NCBI GenBank assembly: GCA_036555105.1
Contig: DATBMA010000062.1
Location: forward strand, 39,707 to 103,706
Direction: 5' to 3'
Length of the DNA stretch: 64,000 nucleotides
Source: DATBMA01 sp036555105
Lineage (GTDB): Bacteria; Actinomycetota; Acidimicrobiia; Spongiisociales; ZC4RG35
Below are positions 11,280 through 19,387 of this stretch, piece after piece (position 1 is the stretch's first letter; each line of letters begins with the position of its first letter). The notes beneath the pieces are model-generated. The model saw nothing but the letters and a program-made list of their open reading frames with translations. It was not told the DNA's origin and searched no databases. The translations under genes were made by a program, and so were the position numbers.

Positions 11280-12449
11280 ATGCGTAGGCACGCACTGGTC
11301 CTGACAGCGGCCTTAGCCCTCGCCGCGTGCGCCCCCGCTTCCGAAGAAGTGGAGCCTGCACTGATGGTGCAGGGACCGCAAGGCTCGCTCGCCACCCTCG
11401 ACTCGGCCGGGATGATCACCGACCTCCTCGAGGAAGGGGCGGGGAAGGTGGCCCTCCAGCCCACCTGGGGACCGGGAGGAGAAGCCGCGTGGACCGAGCT
11501 CAGTGGCAGCGACGCCGAGGTCGCCATCCTTCGGGAAGGCGAGGTCAATCGCTATCCGTCAGGCCACTCGCCCTTCTATTACGCCTGGAGCCCCGATGGT
11601 GAGAGACTCGTTCACCTCGGCTCAACGGTCCCGGGGGTGATCGACCTCACGCTCGTCAACGTGGATGGCGGGGGCGAGCGAGCGCTCGACCAGGGAGGGC
11701 CGTACTACTTCGACTGGGCCCCATCCTCGGACCGGCTGCTGGCGAACATCCAGAGCAGCAGGCTGGCGCTGGTCGATGTCGATGGGAATGCGACCGACCT
11801 GGCGGTGGCAGTGGCTCCGTTCCAAGCCCCGGAATGGGTGGGAGACCACGAGGCGGTCGTGGTGATCAGGCGAGCCGACAGCGGCACAGCCGGCCTCGGC
11901 GAAGCGGCCGCAGCCCAGCTCGAGGTAGACGTGCTGGCGGTGATCGCCGACGATGGGTCGATAGTCCGCGAGCTGGCGACGCTTCGTGGATCCGCGGCAT
12001 TCACTGTCGACCCGCAGCAGGAACGGGTTGCCTACACCGACACCGTGGGGCGGCGCTCGTACAGCCTGGGGCCACTGTATGTGGTGCCGCTGGCGGGCGG
12101 GGAGCCCGAACAGATCAGCGAAGACCGCGTCATCGCCCACCAGTGGAGCCCGAACGGGCGGCGCCTCCTCTACATGACCTTCGTAGAGGACATCGCCGGG
12201 CTGGCCCCCCACGTCTGGGAGGACGGAGTGCAGACCCAGTTCGAGGCATTCGTGCCCACCCAGACCTTCGCGCAGAACTACCTCCCATTCTGGGATCAGT
12301 ACACCCGGTCGTTGTCTCTGTGGGCACCAGACTCGGAGTCGTTCGTCTACCCGTCGGTTGATGGGGTGAAGACCCAAAAGATGGGGGACGATTCACCCGA
12401 GATCCTGGCCGAAGGCGAGTTCGCCACCTGGAGCGTCGCCGCCGGCTGA
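11280..12449 (+). CDS. Beta-propeller (TolB/WD40-like) lipoprotein
   Basis: A 389-residue predicted lipoprotein. The N-terminus MRRHALVLTAALALAACAP is a signal peptide ending in a lipobox (LAAC). The rest is built from repeated units such as HSPFYYAWSPDGERLVHLGS, YYFDWAPSSDRLLA, HQWSPNGRRLLYMTF and LWAPDSESFVYPS, matching the PD40/TolB-like propeller pattern. Function unknown; such proteins often act as surface scaffolds or as partners of peptidases. The ATG at 11280 has GAGAGG upstream. It is followed 22 bases later by an S9 peptidase whose N-terminal half is also a propeller, so the pair probably forms one unit. Confidence 0.8.
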   Translation: MRRHALVLTAALALAACAPASEEVEPALMVQGPQGSLATLDSAGMITDLLEEGAGKVALQPTWGPGGEAAWTELSGSDAEVAILREGEVNRYPSGHSPFYYAWSPDGERLVHLGSTVPGVIDLTLVNVDGGGERALDQGGPYYFDWAPSSDRLLANIQSSRLALVDVDGNATDLAVAVAPFQAPEWVGDHEAVVVIRRADSGTAGLGEAAAAQLEVDVLAVIADDGSIVRELATLRGSAAFTVDPQQERVAYTDTVGRRSYSLGPLYVVPLAGGEPEQISEDRVIAHQWSPNGRRLLYMTFVEDIAGLAPHVWEDGVQTQFEAFVPTQTFAQNYLPFWDQYTRSLSLWAPDSESFVYPSVDGVKTQKMGDDSPEILAEGEFATWSVAAG

Positions 12450-12471
12450 CCTGACCGGATATGGTCGGCGG

Positions 12472-14424
12472 ATGGGCCGGGTGTTAACTGCCGAAGACCT
12501 CTGGACGCTGGCGCGGGTTGGCAGGCCGGCGCCGGCGGGCGCAGGGCGGGTGGTGGTTCCGGTCACCGAGCACGACATCGCCGAGAACAACTCCACCAGC
12601 CGGCTGTGGCTGGTGGACGGGGACGGCCCGCCTCGCCCGCTTACCGCGGCCGGCCGGGACGCCGCCAAGCCAGTTGTCTCCCCGGCCGGCGACCGCCTGA
12701 TCTTCGTGAGGAAGGTCGCCGACCGGCCACAACTCCATCTCATGCCGATCGACGGCGGGGAACCGGAGCCGATCACCGACCTCCCCCTGGGCGTGCACGG
12801 GGGGAGATGGATGCCGGATGGCAGGCGGCTGGTGGTGCTTGCCAACCTCTTCAGGGGCCACCTGACGATCGAAGAGACGGCAGCCGAGCAGGAGCTCAGG
12901 CAAGCCCGGAAATTCGAAGTGCACGTCACCGAAGACGCGGTGTACCGCTATTGGGATGCATGGCTCACCGGAGGTGAGACCCCCCATCTGTTCATGCTCG
13001 ATCTGGACGGAGGGCAACTGCGGGACCTGACCCCGGACGCCGTCCGCTGGTGGCTCTGGCCGAGCACCGACGATCCCTTGCAGGAGTTCGACGTCGCCCC
13101 TGACGGATCCGAGATGGCATTCGCCGCAGACCGCAGCGAGCCTCCGCACCGATTCCTCCACTGGGGGGTATACCGACTCCGGCTGGACGACCTTGCCACC
13201 ACCCTGATCACCGGCGAAGCCACCGGCCATTGTCACCGACCTCGGTACTCCCCCGATGGCCGCTCGCTCGTGTACGGACGGCAGTACGACCTCGACTTCT
13301 ACGCGGACCGTGTCCGGCTTGCCAAGGTCGACCTCGCCTCGGGCGAGCACACGATCCTGACCGACCACTGGGACCAATCCGCTGCCGAGTGGGAGCACCA
13401 CCCGGACGGATCGCTCTTGCTCGTCGCCGAGCACAACGCTCGCCAGCATCTCTACCGCCTGGATGACGGTGACCACGAGCCGGTGCTGGTTGCGTCCGGC
13501 GGGACGATCGACGGTCCCCGGATCTCGCCGGAGGGCGCGGTGTACTCGTTGCACCACACCCTCTCCCATCCACCTGAGGTCGTGAGGGTGGAAGGCGGCT
13601 CACTGGTGCCGGTCACCTCGTTCACCGAGGCCGGCCTGAGCGGGATCGAGTTTGGCGAAGTCAGCGACCTCGCGGTGGAGGGAGCTGACGGGGCCGCGAT
13701 CCAAGCCTTCCTGGTGATGCCGCCTGCGCCCCCGGCCGCGACGCCGCTGCCGCTGGTTCACATGATCCACGGCGGCCCCCATGCCACGTTCGGAGATGCA
13801 TGGCACTGGCGATGGAACGCCCACGTCTTCGCTTCTCCCGGTTTCACCGTCTGCCTCGTCAACTTCCATGGATCGACCTCGTTCGGGCAGGCATTCACGG
13901 AGTCGATCTCGGGCGAATGGGGGGACAAGCCATTCCGCGATATCGAGGCCACGACCGACCACCTGCTGGGCCTAGGCCTGGTCGATCCAGCGCGGATGGC
14001 GGTCGCAGGCGGCTCCTACGGCGGCTACCTCACCGCCTACATCACGTCGCAGACCAGTCGTTATGCGGCGGCGGTGGCGCACGCCGCCGTCACCAACCTC
14101 GGTGCGATGTATGCCTCCGACGTGACCTCGGGGAGGGCCCGGGCATACGGGGCCGAGGTCTGGGAAGACCTGGCGGCGGTCGAGCGTTGGAGCCCATCGG
14201 CCCACGCCGGCGGCTACTCGACCCCCACCCTGGTGGTACATGGTGAGCGCGACTATCGGGTGCCGTTGACCCAGGGCCTCGAGCTCTATGGAGTGCTGCG
14301 GGCCAAAGGGGTCCCTGCCCGCCTCCTGTACTACCCGGGGGAGAATCACTGGATCCTCCACCCGCAGAGCTCGCTGCACTGGTATCAGGAAGTCCTCGGA
14401 TGGCTCAAGCTCTACTTGACATAG
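12472..14424 (+). CDS. S9 family peptidase (acylaminoacyl-peptidase/prolyl oligopeptidase type)
   Basis: A 650-residue serine peptidase. Residues up to about 390 form a propeller with WSP/PDG-type repeats; the C-terminal 250 residues are the alpha/beta hydrolase. The oxyanion region HMIHGGPHATFGDAW is present and the nucleophile is Ser515 in GGSYGGY. The acid is Asp594 in HGERDYRVP and the base His626 in GENHWI, completing the triad in the usual order. No signal peptide is visible, so a cytoplasmic oligopeptidase is likely. Start ATG at 12472; an in-frame GTG lies three codons later. Confidence 0.93.
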   Translation: MGRVLTAEDLWTLARVGRPAPAGAGRVVVPVTEHDIAENNSTSRLWLVDGDGPPRPLTAAGRDAAKPVVSPAGDRLIFVRKVADRPQLHLMPIDGGEPEPITDLPLGVHGGRWMPDGRRLVVLANLFRGHLTIEETAAEQELRQARKFEVHVTEDAVYRYWDAWLTGGETPHLFMLDLDGGQLRDLTPDAVRWWLWPSTDDPLQEFDVAPDGSEMAFAADRSEPPHRFLHWGVYRLRLDDLATTLITGEATGHCHRPRYSPDGRSLVYGRQYDLDFYADRVRLAKVDLASGEHTILTDHWDQSAAEWEHHPDGSLLLVAEHNARQHLYRLDDGDHEPVLVASGGTIDGPRISPEGAVYSLHHTLSHPPEVVRVEGGSLVPVTSFTEAGLSGIEFGEVSDLAVEGADGAAIQAFLVMPPAPPAATPLPLVHMIHGGPHATFGDAWHWRWNAHVFASPGFTVCLVNFHGSTSFGQAFTESISGEWGDKPFRDIEATTDHLLGLGLVDPARMAVAGGSYGGYLTAYITSQTSRYAAAVAHAAVTNLGAMYASDVTSGRARAYGAEVWEDLAAVERWSPSAHAGGYSTPTLVVHGERDYRVPLTQGLELYGVLRAKGVPARLLYYPGENHWILHPQSSLHWYQEVLGWLKLYLT

Positions 14425-14500
14425 AGTTCTTACGCGCGCAGTGGCGGGTAAGACGATTTTGTCATTTGCTCGCTCCCCCAACCGCAGACCTGGAGGGGAG

Positions 14501-15139
14501 ATGAGGCCTGAGGTCGTGGTGGTGGTGGCCGGGGGCGAGTCCCTCCCGGCTGCCCTCCTTCATGAGATCCCTGAAGGTGCCTACGTGATCGCAGCCGATG
14601 GCGGTCTCGACCAGGCCAGGAAGCTCGGCCTCGAGGTCGCCCTGGTGATCGGTGACCTCGACTCCACCATCGGGTCACCGGCGGCGGGGGATGATCCGGA
14701 GACGGTCCGCCTGCCGGTCGACAAGGACCTCACCGACCTCGAGGCCGCGCTCACGCGGGCCGCCTCCCTCGATCCCGATCGAATCGTGGTCCTCGGCGGC
14801 TTCGGCGGCAGGCTCGGGCACCTCATCGCCAATGCCAACCTGATCGCGGCCGCCGACCTCCGGCCATTCGGGATCGAGTGGGTCGGCGCCGGCGGCCGGG
14901 TGACGGTGGTGACGGACGTCGTCGAGCTGCACGGCTCCCCCGGAGACCTGGTGGCGCTGGTCCCGGTGGGGGGAGACTGCGGAGGGGTGTCCGCCCGTGG
15001 CTTCCGATGGGAGCTCGACGGTGCCACCCTCGAGTTCGGGACGACTCGCGGGGTCTCGAATGAGATGACCTCTCCCGTGGCCAAGGTGACCGTTGGGCAC
15101 GGCTGCCTGCTGGTGATCCAGGAGTTCTCCCGGAGATAG
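14501..15139 (+). CDS. Thiamine pyrophosphokinase
   Basis: A 212-residue protein that fits thiamine diphosphokinase, which moves a pyrophosphate from ATP to thiamine to make thiamine pyrophosphate. Seen motifs are VIAADGGLDQA, VIGDLDS, DKDLTDLEAAL and GGFGGRLGHLIAN, all in family order; the C-terminal part is the beta-sandwich thiamine-binding domain. The ATG at 14501 is preceded by AGGGGAG at ideal spacing, so it is preferred to the longer open frame from 14441. No TPP riboswitch core is visible in the 76 bases upstream. Confidence 0.9.
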   Translation: MRPEVVVVVAGGESLPAALLHEIPEGAYVIAADGGLDQARKLGLEVALVIGDLDSTIGSPAAGDDPETVRLPVDKDLTDLEAALTRAASLDPDRIVVLGGFGGRLGHLIANANLIAAADLRPFGIEWVGAGGRVTVVTDVVELHGSPGDLVALVPVGGDCGGVSARGFRWELDGATLEFGTTRGVSNEMTSPVAKVTVGHGCLLVIQEFSRR

Positions 15140-15149
15140 GAGCAGATGG

Positions 15150-15437
15150 TCAGGCGGCCGGATCCGACCTGAGGTCCTCGACCATGAAGCGGGCGTAGGC
15201 CCGCGGCCATGCCTCACCCTCTCTGGGCGGCACTCGGGAGGCCGCCACCAACAGGTAGACGAGCCTGCTCTCGGTCAAATCCGGCCCGAGCAGCGCCCGG
15301 GTCCGGCCAACCATGCGCTGCGCATACCAGAGGGGCCACTCCGGGTCCGCTCCGTCCACGTCGGCGAAGGCATCGTGGTGGGCTTCCGAGACCTCAGTCA
15401 GCAGGGCAGCCAATTGCTCTTCCACTGCCTCAAACAT
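15150..15437 (-). CDS. Small conserved-looking hypothetical protein
   Basis: A 95-residue acidic, helical, cysteine-free protein without signal peptide or membrane segment (FEAVEEQLAALLTEVSEAHH at the start, GEAWPRAYARFMVEDLRSD at the end). The start at 15437 overlaps the 3' end of the 2-hydroxyacid dehydrogenase gene by eight bases, the coupling style seen throughout the window, which supports it as real. I do not recognise the family. It is the last gene of the minus-strand run from fadD. Confidence 0.6.
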   Translation of the reverse strand: MFEAVEEQLAALLTEVSEAHHDAFADVDGADPEWPLWYAQRMVGRTRALLGPDLTESRLVYLLVAASRVPPREGEAWPRAYARFMVEDLRSDPAA

Positions 15438-16401
15438 ATACCGCCGGGTTGGCGCACTCGGGCATCCTCTCCCCTGCCAGCCCGGCCAGGAGGTTGCTCA
15501 CGGCCAGGTCCGCCATCGCCAGGCGAGTCTCCTCAGATGCCGAGCCCAGGTGGGGGATGATCAGGCAGTTGGGCCGCGCCATCAATGGATGATCCGGGGG
15601 CAAGGGCTCGGGATCTGTCACGTCGAGGGCGGCTGCCCAGATCTGGCCGGAAGCGAGAGCAGCATCGAGAGCGGCGTGATCAACCAGCCCCCCACGGGAG
15701 ATGTTGACCAGCAAGGCGGTCGGCTTCATCAACCCGAGGGCATCTGCATCGATCAAGTTCCTGGTCGAGTCGTTGAGCGGTGTAGACAGCACCACGACGT
15801 CAGACTCGGCCAGCAATTGGTCAGGATGCCGGTAGGCAACGCCGAGCTCGGCTTCGGCCTCCGGGTGGCGGCGGGGCCCGGTATAGAGGAGATGGCAATC
15901 GAAGCCCCGCAGCCTGCGAGCCACCGCCGTGCCGATCCGCCCCAGGCCGACGATCCCCACAGTCGCACCATGCAAGTCCTTCCCAACCAAGAGGTCGGGC
16001 ACCCACTGTCCCCAGAGGCCGGCCCGGACGTGCTCCGCCCCTTCGGTTACCCGCCGCAAGCAGTCGAGCATCAGAGCCAGGGCAGTGTCGGCCGTGGTCT
16101 CGGTGAGAACGCCGGGGGTGTGGCCTACCGGTATGCCGCGCACGATGCACTCGGCCAGGTCGATGTTGTCAACCCCGACGGCCATCTGCGATATCGCCTT
16201 CAGCCGGGGTGCGACCTCCAACAAGGCTGCATCTACCCGATCGGTCAGCAGGCAGAAGAGACCGTCCGCCTCCGCCACCACTTCCGCAAGCTTTTCGGGC
16301 GGGACCGGGCTGTCCTCGGGCCAAACCCAGAGGTCGTGATCGGCCGAGAGACGGTCGGGGATCACAGGATGGGCCACTCTGGTGACGACGATCAGGGCCA
16401 T
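15430..16401 (-). CDS. D-isomer-specific 2-hydroxyacid dehydrogenase (glyoxylate/hydroxypyruvate reductase-like)
   Basis: A 323-residue NAD(P)H-dependent dehydrogenase. The N-terminal catalytic domain contains ISQMAVGVDNIDL; the nucleotide domain has GIVGLGRIGTAVARRLRGF (GxGxxG). The active-site Arg lies in NISRGGLVD, the Glu in DVTDPEPL and the His in IPHLGSASEETR. This order and spacing fit GyaR/GhrB-type reductases that interconvert glyoxylate or hydroxypyruvate with the D-2-hydroxyacids. The ATG at 16401 gives the family's normal N-terminus; the long open frame upstream overlaps the acyl-CoA dehydrogenase gene in another frame and is not coding. It lies 25 bases downstream of that gene. 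Confidence 0.9.
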   Translation of the reverse strand: MALIVVTRVAHPVIPDRLSADHDLWVWPEDSPVPPEKLAEVVAEADGLFCLLTDRVDAALLEVAPRLKAISQMAVGVDNIDLAECIVRGIPVGHTPGVLTETTADTALALMLDCLRRVTEGAEHVRAGLWGQWVPDLLVGKDLHGATVGIVGLGRIGTAVARRLRGFDCHLLYTGPRRHPEAEAELGVAYRHPDQLLAESDVVVLSTPLNDSTRNLIDADALGLMKPTALLVNISRGGLVDHAALDAALASGQIWAAALDVTDPEPLPPDHPLMARPNCLIIPHLGSASEETRLAMADLAVSNLLAGLAGERMPECANPAVYV

Positions 16402-16426
16402 CAGGGACCGGAGCCGGCGATCGGTC

Positions 16427-17617
16427 TCATCGCGGGATCTGGGACCAGGGCAGGTCGCGGTCGACCCGGGGCTCGCCAGGCAGCCCCAGCACCCGCTCTC
16501 CGAGGATGTTGCGCATGATCTCGGACGTTCCCCCCTCGATCGAGTTGGCACGCGCCCGCAGGAAGCGCATCTGGTGACTGTGGTGGCGGCTGCTCTCCTG
16601 GTCGGGGATGGAGAGCCCGTATCCATCCGGATACAGCATCCCCTCCGGTCCCATGAGATCGACACAGAACTCCCCGATCCTTCGATTGAGCTCGGCCCAC
16701 TGCAACTTGGTGGTCGATCCGGCCGGGCCCGGCGTGCCTGACATGGCACCGCGAGCTGCCCTTCGCCCGGTCAGGCGGAGAACCTCGGCCTCGCACCAGA
16801 GGCGCATCAAGCGGTCGCGGCGCAGGGAGTCGCTCACATCACGGCGCCGCCATATGGAGACCGCCCCGGCGATCGGCCCCTCGCCGCGGGCAAGCGGGTT
16901 CGAGCCGATCGCCACCCGCTCGTTCATCAGCGTGGTCAGGGAGACCGACCATCCCTCCCCTACGGCCCCGATGCGGTTGCCGTCTGGGACTCTGACCTCG
17001 GTCAGGTACACCTCGTTGAATTCGGCCTCTCCCGTCATCTGCCGCAGCGGACGCACCTCGATCCCGGGAGCCGTCATGTCGACCACGAAGTAGGTGAGCC
17101 CGGCATGCTTGGGCAGCGCAGAGTCGTGTCGAGCCACCAGCATCCCCCAACGCGCCAGATGGGCGAAGGTGCTCCAGACCTTCTGCCCGCTGATGACCCA
17201 CTCATCGCCATCGCGCACGGCACTCGTGGAGAGGCCGGCGAGATCCGACCCTGCCCCCGGCTCGGAGAAGAGCTGGCACCAGATCTCGTCGGCAGTGAAG
17301 AGGGGCCGCAGCCATCGGCTGAGTTGCGGGTCGGTGGCGTGGGCGATGAGGGTGGGGGCTCCCATGCCATAGCCCAGCAGGTTGCGCCTGATGTTGGAGA
17401 TAGAGGCTCCGGCTGCGAGCAAGCGATCGAAGACAACCTGCTGCATGGCGGGCGCCACCCCCAGACCCCCTCTCCCCACCGGGAAATGCACCCAGGCGAG
17501 CCCAAGGTCGAACTGCGCTGCCCAGAAACGTGAGTCGGGAGTCGATCCGGGCGGATTGGCGGCGAGGAGCGCGTCCAACCGTGACTCGACCAGCGCGGCG
17601 GGATCGACATTCACCAT
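16427..17617 (-). CDS. Acyl-CoA dehydrogenase
   Basis: About 396 residues. The FAD/acyl-CoA-binding motif FSEPGAGSDLAGLST is clear, followed by VISGQKVWSTFAHLARWG and FVVDMTAPGIEVRPLRQMTG. The C-terminal helical domain ends in SIEGGTSEIMRNILGERVLGL, the usual FAD-contacting segment. It removes two hydrogens from an acyl-CoA to give the 2-enoyl-CoA. GGGGAG lies five bases before the ATG at 17617, which I prefer to the GTG two codons earlier at 17623. It overlaps the MaoC gene by seven bases. The neighbours (ligase, SDR, hydratase) supply the other steps of a beta-oxidation-like pathway; the substrate could be a fatty acid, a steroid side chain or another CoA-linked compound. Confidence 0.93.
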   Translation of the reverse strand: MVNVDPAALVESRLDALLAANPPGSTPDSRFWAAQFDLGLAWVHFPVGRGGLGVAPAMQQVVFDRLLAAGASISNIRRNLLGYGMGAPTLIAHATDPQLSRWLRPLFTADEIWCQLFSEPGAGSDLAGLSTSAVRDGDEWVISGQKVWSTFAHLARWGMLVARHDSALPKHAGLTYFVVDMTAPGIEVRPLRQMTGEAEFNEVYLTEVRVPDGNRIGAVGEGWSVSLTTLMNERVAIGSNPLARGEGPIAGAVSIWRRRDVSDSLRRDRLMRLWCEAEVLRLTGRRAARGAMSGTPGPAGSTTKLQWAELNRRIGEFCVDLMGPEGMLYPDGYGLSIPDQESSRHHSHQMRFLRARANSIEGGTSEIMRNILGERVLGLPGEPRVDRDLPWSQIPR

Positions 17618-18450
17618 CGCCACTCCCCGGTCAGGACCGGGGCCGATCGCTCCTGGGCGATCATGTGGACACTCACCCCGTCGTCCTCCTCCCAGATGCT
17701 GACCTCCATCGTCTCACCCGGGTATGCCACCCCGCTGAACCTGGCCCACAGTGATCCCAGTCGAGCTGTGTCACCGCCCAACACCGAGTCGACCACCGCC
17801 TTGCATGCGATCCCGTACGAGCACAGGCCATGCAAGATCGGGCGGTCGTAGCCGGCGAAGGCGGCAAAGCCCGGGTCGGCGTGAAGGGGGTTCTTGTCTC
17901 CAGACAGCCGGTAGAGCAGCGCCTGTTGGTGGGTCGTCTGCGACTCCACCACGACGTCGGGCTCCCGGGCCGGTGGGGTGGGGGTGCGGGCTGGGCCGGG
18001 GTCACCCCCGAACCCACCCTCACCTTTGAATAGGATCGAGAGGCGATTCACGAAGAGCGGGCCTGATCCGTCTTCGCTCTCGAGCACCACCACGACCAGG
18101 GCATGGCGACCTTTGTCGTAGATCGCCTCGATCCGGCCCTTCGTCACTACCTGCCCGTTGGGGGGCAGGGGTCGAAGCAGGGTCAGCCGGTGGTCACCGT
18201 GCAAAGCCGAGGCCAGGCTGACGTCCATCCCGTCAACTCCTCCCACCGCGAAGACATCCGGGAACAGCGGAACTGTGGCGAACGTAGGAAGGACCTTCAG
18301 ATGTGGCTCGTAGCAATAGGCCAGATCGTCCTGGCCGGGTCGCAGCCCCGCTCCCAGTCCCAGGTGGTAGAGGATCACCCGGTCTTCGTCCCAGGAGAAG
18401 TCGCTGATTTGGAGCTCGGCGCCGACAGCCCGGGTCGGATCGACTGGCAT
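17611..18450 (-). CDS. MaoC-like (R)-specific enoyl-CoA hydratase
   Basis: A 279-residue double hot-dog protein of the hydratase-2 type. The C-terminal half carries YRLSGDKNPLHADPGFAAFA and the following RPILHGLCSYG, the catalytic Asp/His hydratase-2 motif; the N-terminal half is the non-catalytic hot dog. It would add water to a trans-2-enoyl-CoA to give the (3R)-hydroxyacyl-CoA. The ATG at 18450 lies two bases after the SDR stop with AGGG just before it; the longer open frame from 18606 overlaps the SDR gene and has no matching sequence. The pairing with the (3R)-hydroxyacyl-CoA-dehydrogenase-type SDR upstream matches the order of activities in peroxisomal multifunctional enzyme 2. Confidence 0.9.
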   Translation of the reverse strand: MPVDPTRAVGAELQISDFSWDEDRVILYHLGLGAGLRPGQDDLAYCYEPHLKVLPTFATVPLFPDVFAVGGVDGMDVSLASALHGDHRLTLLRPLPPNGQVVTKGRIEAIYDKGRHALVVVVLESEDGSGPLFVNRLSILFKGEGGFGGDPGPARTPTPPAREPDVVVESQTTHQQALLYRLSGDKNPLHADPGFAAFAGYDRPILHGLCSYGIACKAVVDSVLGGDTARLGSLWARFSGVAYPGETMEVSIWEEDDGVSVHMIAQERSAPVLTGEWRW

Positions 18451-18452
18451 CC

Positions 18453-19370
18453 CTAGCCGCCTTCGGTTGAGGCGAGCATCGAGGCGAGAAGCATGATCTC
18501 CTCGGTGGAGTTCGATGGTGTGACCAGCTCGGAGGAGTCGGTTATCTCGCTCAGGTGGGCCTCCACCTCCTCGAGGCTCGGCACCCTGCCCGACCCGGCA
18601 AACCAACCTCGGTTGGTAGAGATGACGATCGACCCATACCGGCCCCCTCCCGCGGTGAAGATCCGATGGGTGAGATCACACCTCTCCGAGCAGAGATAGA
18701 GGACCATCGGCATGACCTGGGCCGGCTCCACCTGCCCTGCCAACGGGCCGAGCAGCTCCTCTGTCATACGGGTCCGGGCGATGGGAGCGATCACGTTGGA
18801 TTTGATCCCGTACTTGGCGCCTTCGATGGCGACTACGTTCGAGAGCCCGACCAGCCCCATCTTGGCCGCCGCGTAATTTGCCTGGCCGAAGTTGCCGAAC
18901 AACCCCGACCCGGAGCTGGTGAAGACGAAGCGGCCGTAGCCGGCTTCCTTCATCACCGGGTAGGCGGCAATCGACACATTGAAAGCGCCACCCAGATGGA
19001 CGTCGATGACTGGATCGAGCTCCTCGCTGGTCAACTTGGCGAAGCTGCGATCGCGCAGGATCCCCGCGTTGCTTATGACGATGTCAACCGAGCCGAAGGC
19101 CGCCAGCGCAGCCTCGACCACGGCCTTGCCTCCGGCCGGGGAGGCGATGGAGTCGTAGTTGGCGAGCGCCTCCCCTCCAGCCGCCGTGATCCCGGCGACG
19201 ACCGCATCAGCCGGGCCGGTGCCGGAGCCCGTCCCGTCGACCCCTCCTCCGAGGTCGTTGACCACCACCCTGGCGCCCCGGCGGGCGAGCTCGGCGGCGT
19301 AGGCGCGGCCCAGTCCTCCTCCCCCTCCGGTGACGATCGCCGTCCGGCCGTCGAATCCGATCTGTTCCAT
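18453..19370 (-). CDS. Short-chain dehydrogenase, (3R)-hydroxyacyl-CoA dehydrogenase type
   Basis: A 305-residue SDR like the N-terminal part of eukaryotic multifunctional enzyme 2 (HSD17B4). The cofactor motif is TGGGGGLG (residues 14-21), then VVNDLGGG with an Asp suggesting NAD+ preference, VISNAGILRDRSF, TSSGSGLFGNFGQANYAAAK containing the catalytic Ser, Tyr and Lys, and a long C-terminal tail typical of this branch. It would oxidise (3R)-hydroxyacyl-CoA to the 3-keto compound. It sits between fadD and the MaoC hydratase, which supports that role. Confidence 0.9.
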   Translation of the reverse strand: MEQIGFDGRTAIVTGGGGGLGRAYAAELARRGARVVVNDLGGGVDGTGSGTGPADAVVAGITAAGGEALANYDSIASPAGGKAVVEAALAAFGSVDIVISNAGILRDRSFAKLTSEELDPVIDVHLGGAFNVSIAAYPVMKEAGYGRFVFTSSGSGLFGNFGQANYAAAKMGLVGLSNVVAIEGAKYGIKSNVIAPIARTRMTEELLGPLAGQVEPAQVMPMVLYLCSERCDLTHRIFTAGGGRYGSIVISTNRGWFAGSGRVPSLEEVEAHLSEITDSSELVTPSNSTEEIMLLASMLASTEGG

Positions 19371-19387
19371 GGGTTGTGGCGAGTCGC

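Noticed and set aside
14425..14500. TPP riboswitch before the thiamine pyrophosphokinase gene
   Set aside because: The spacer is only 76 bases and has no THI-box core (CTGAGA or ACCTGATC-type) sequence.
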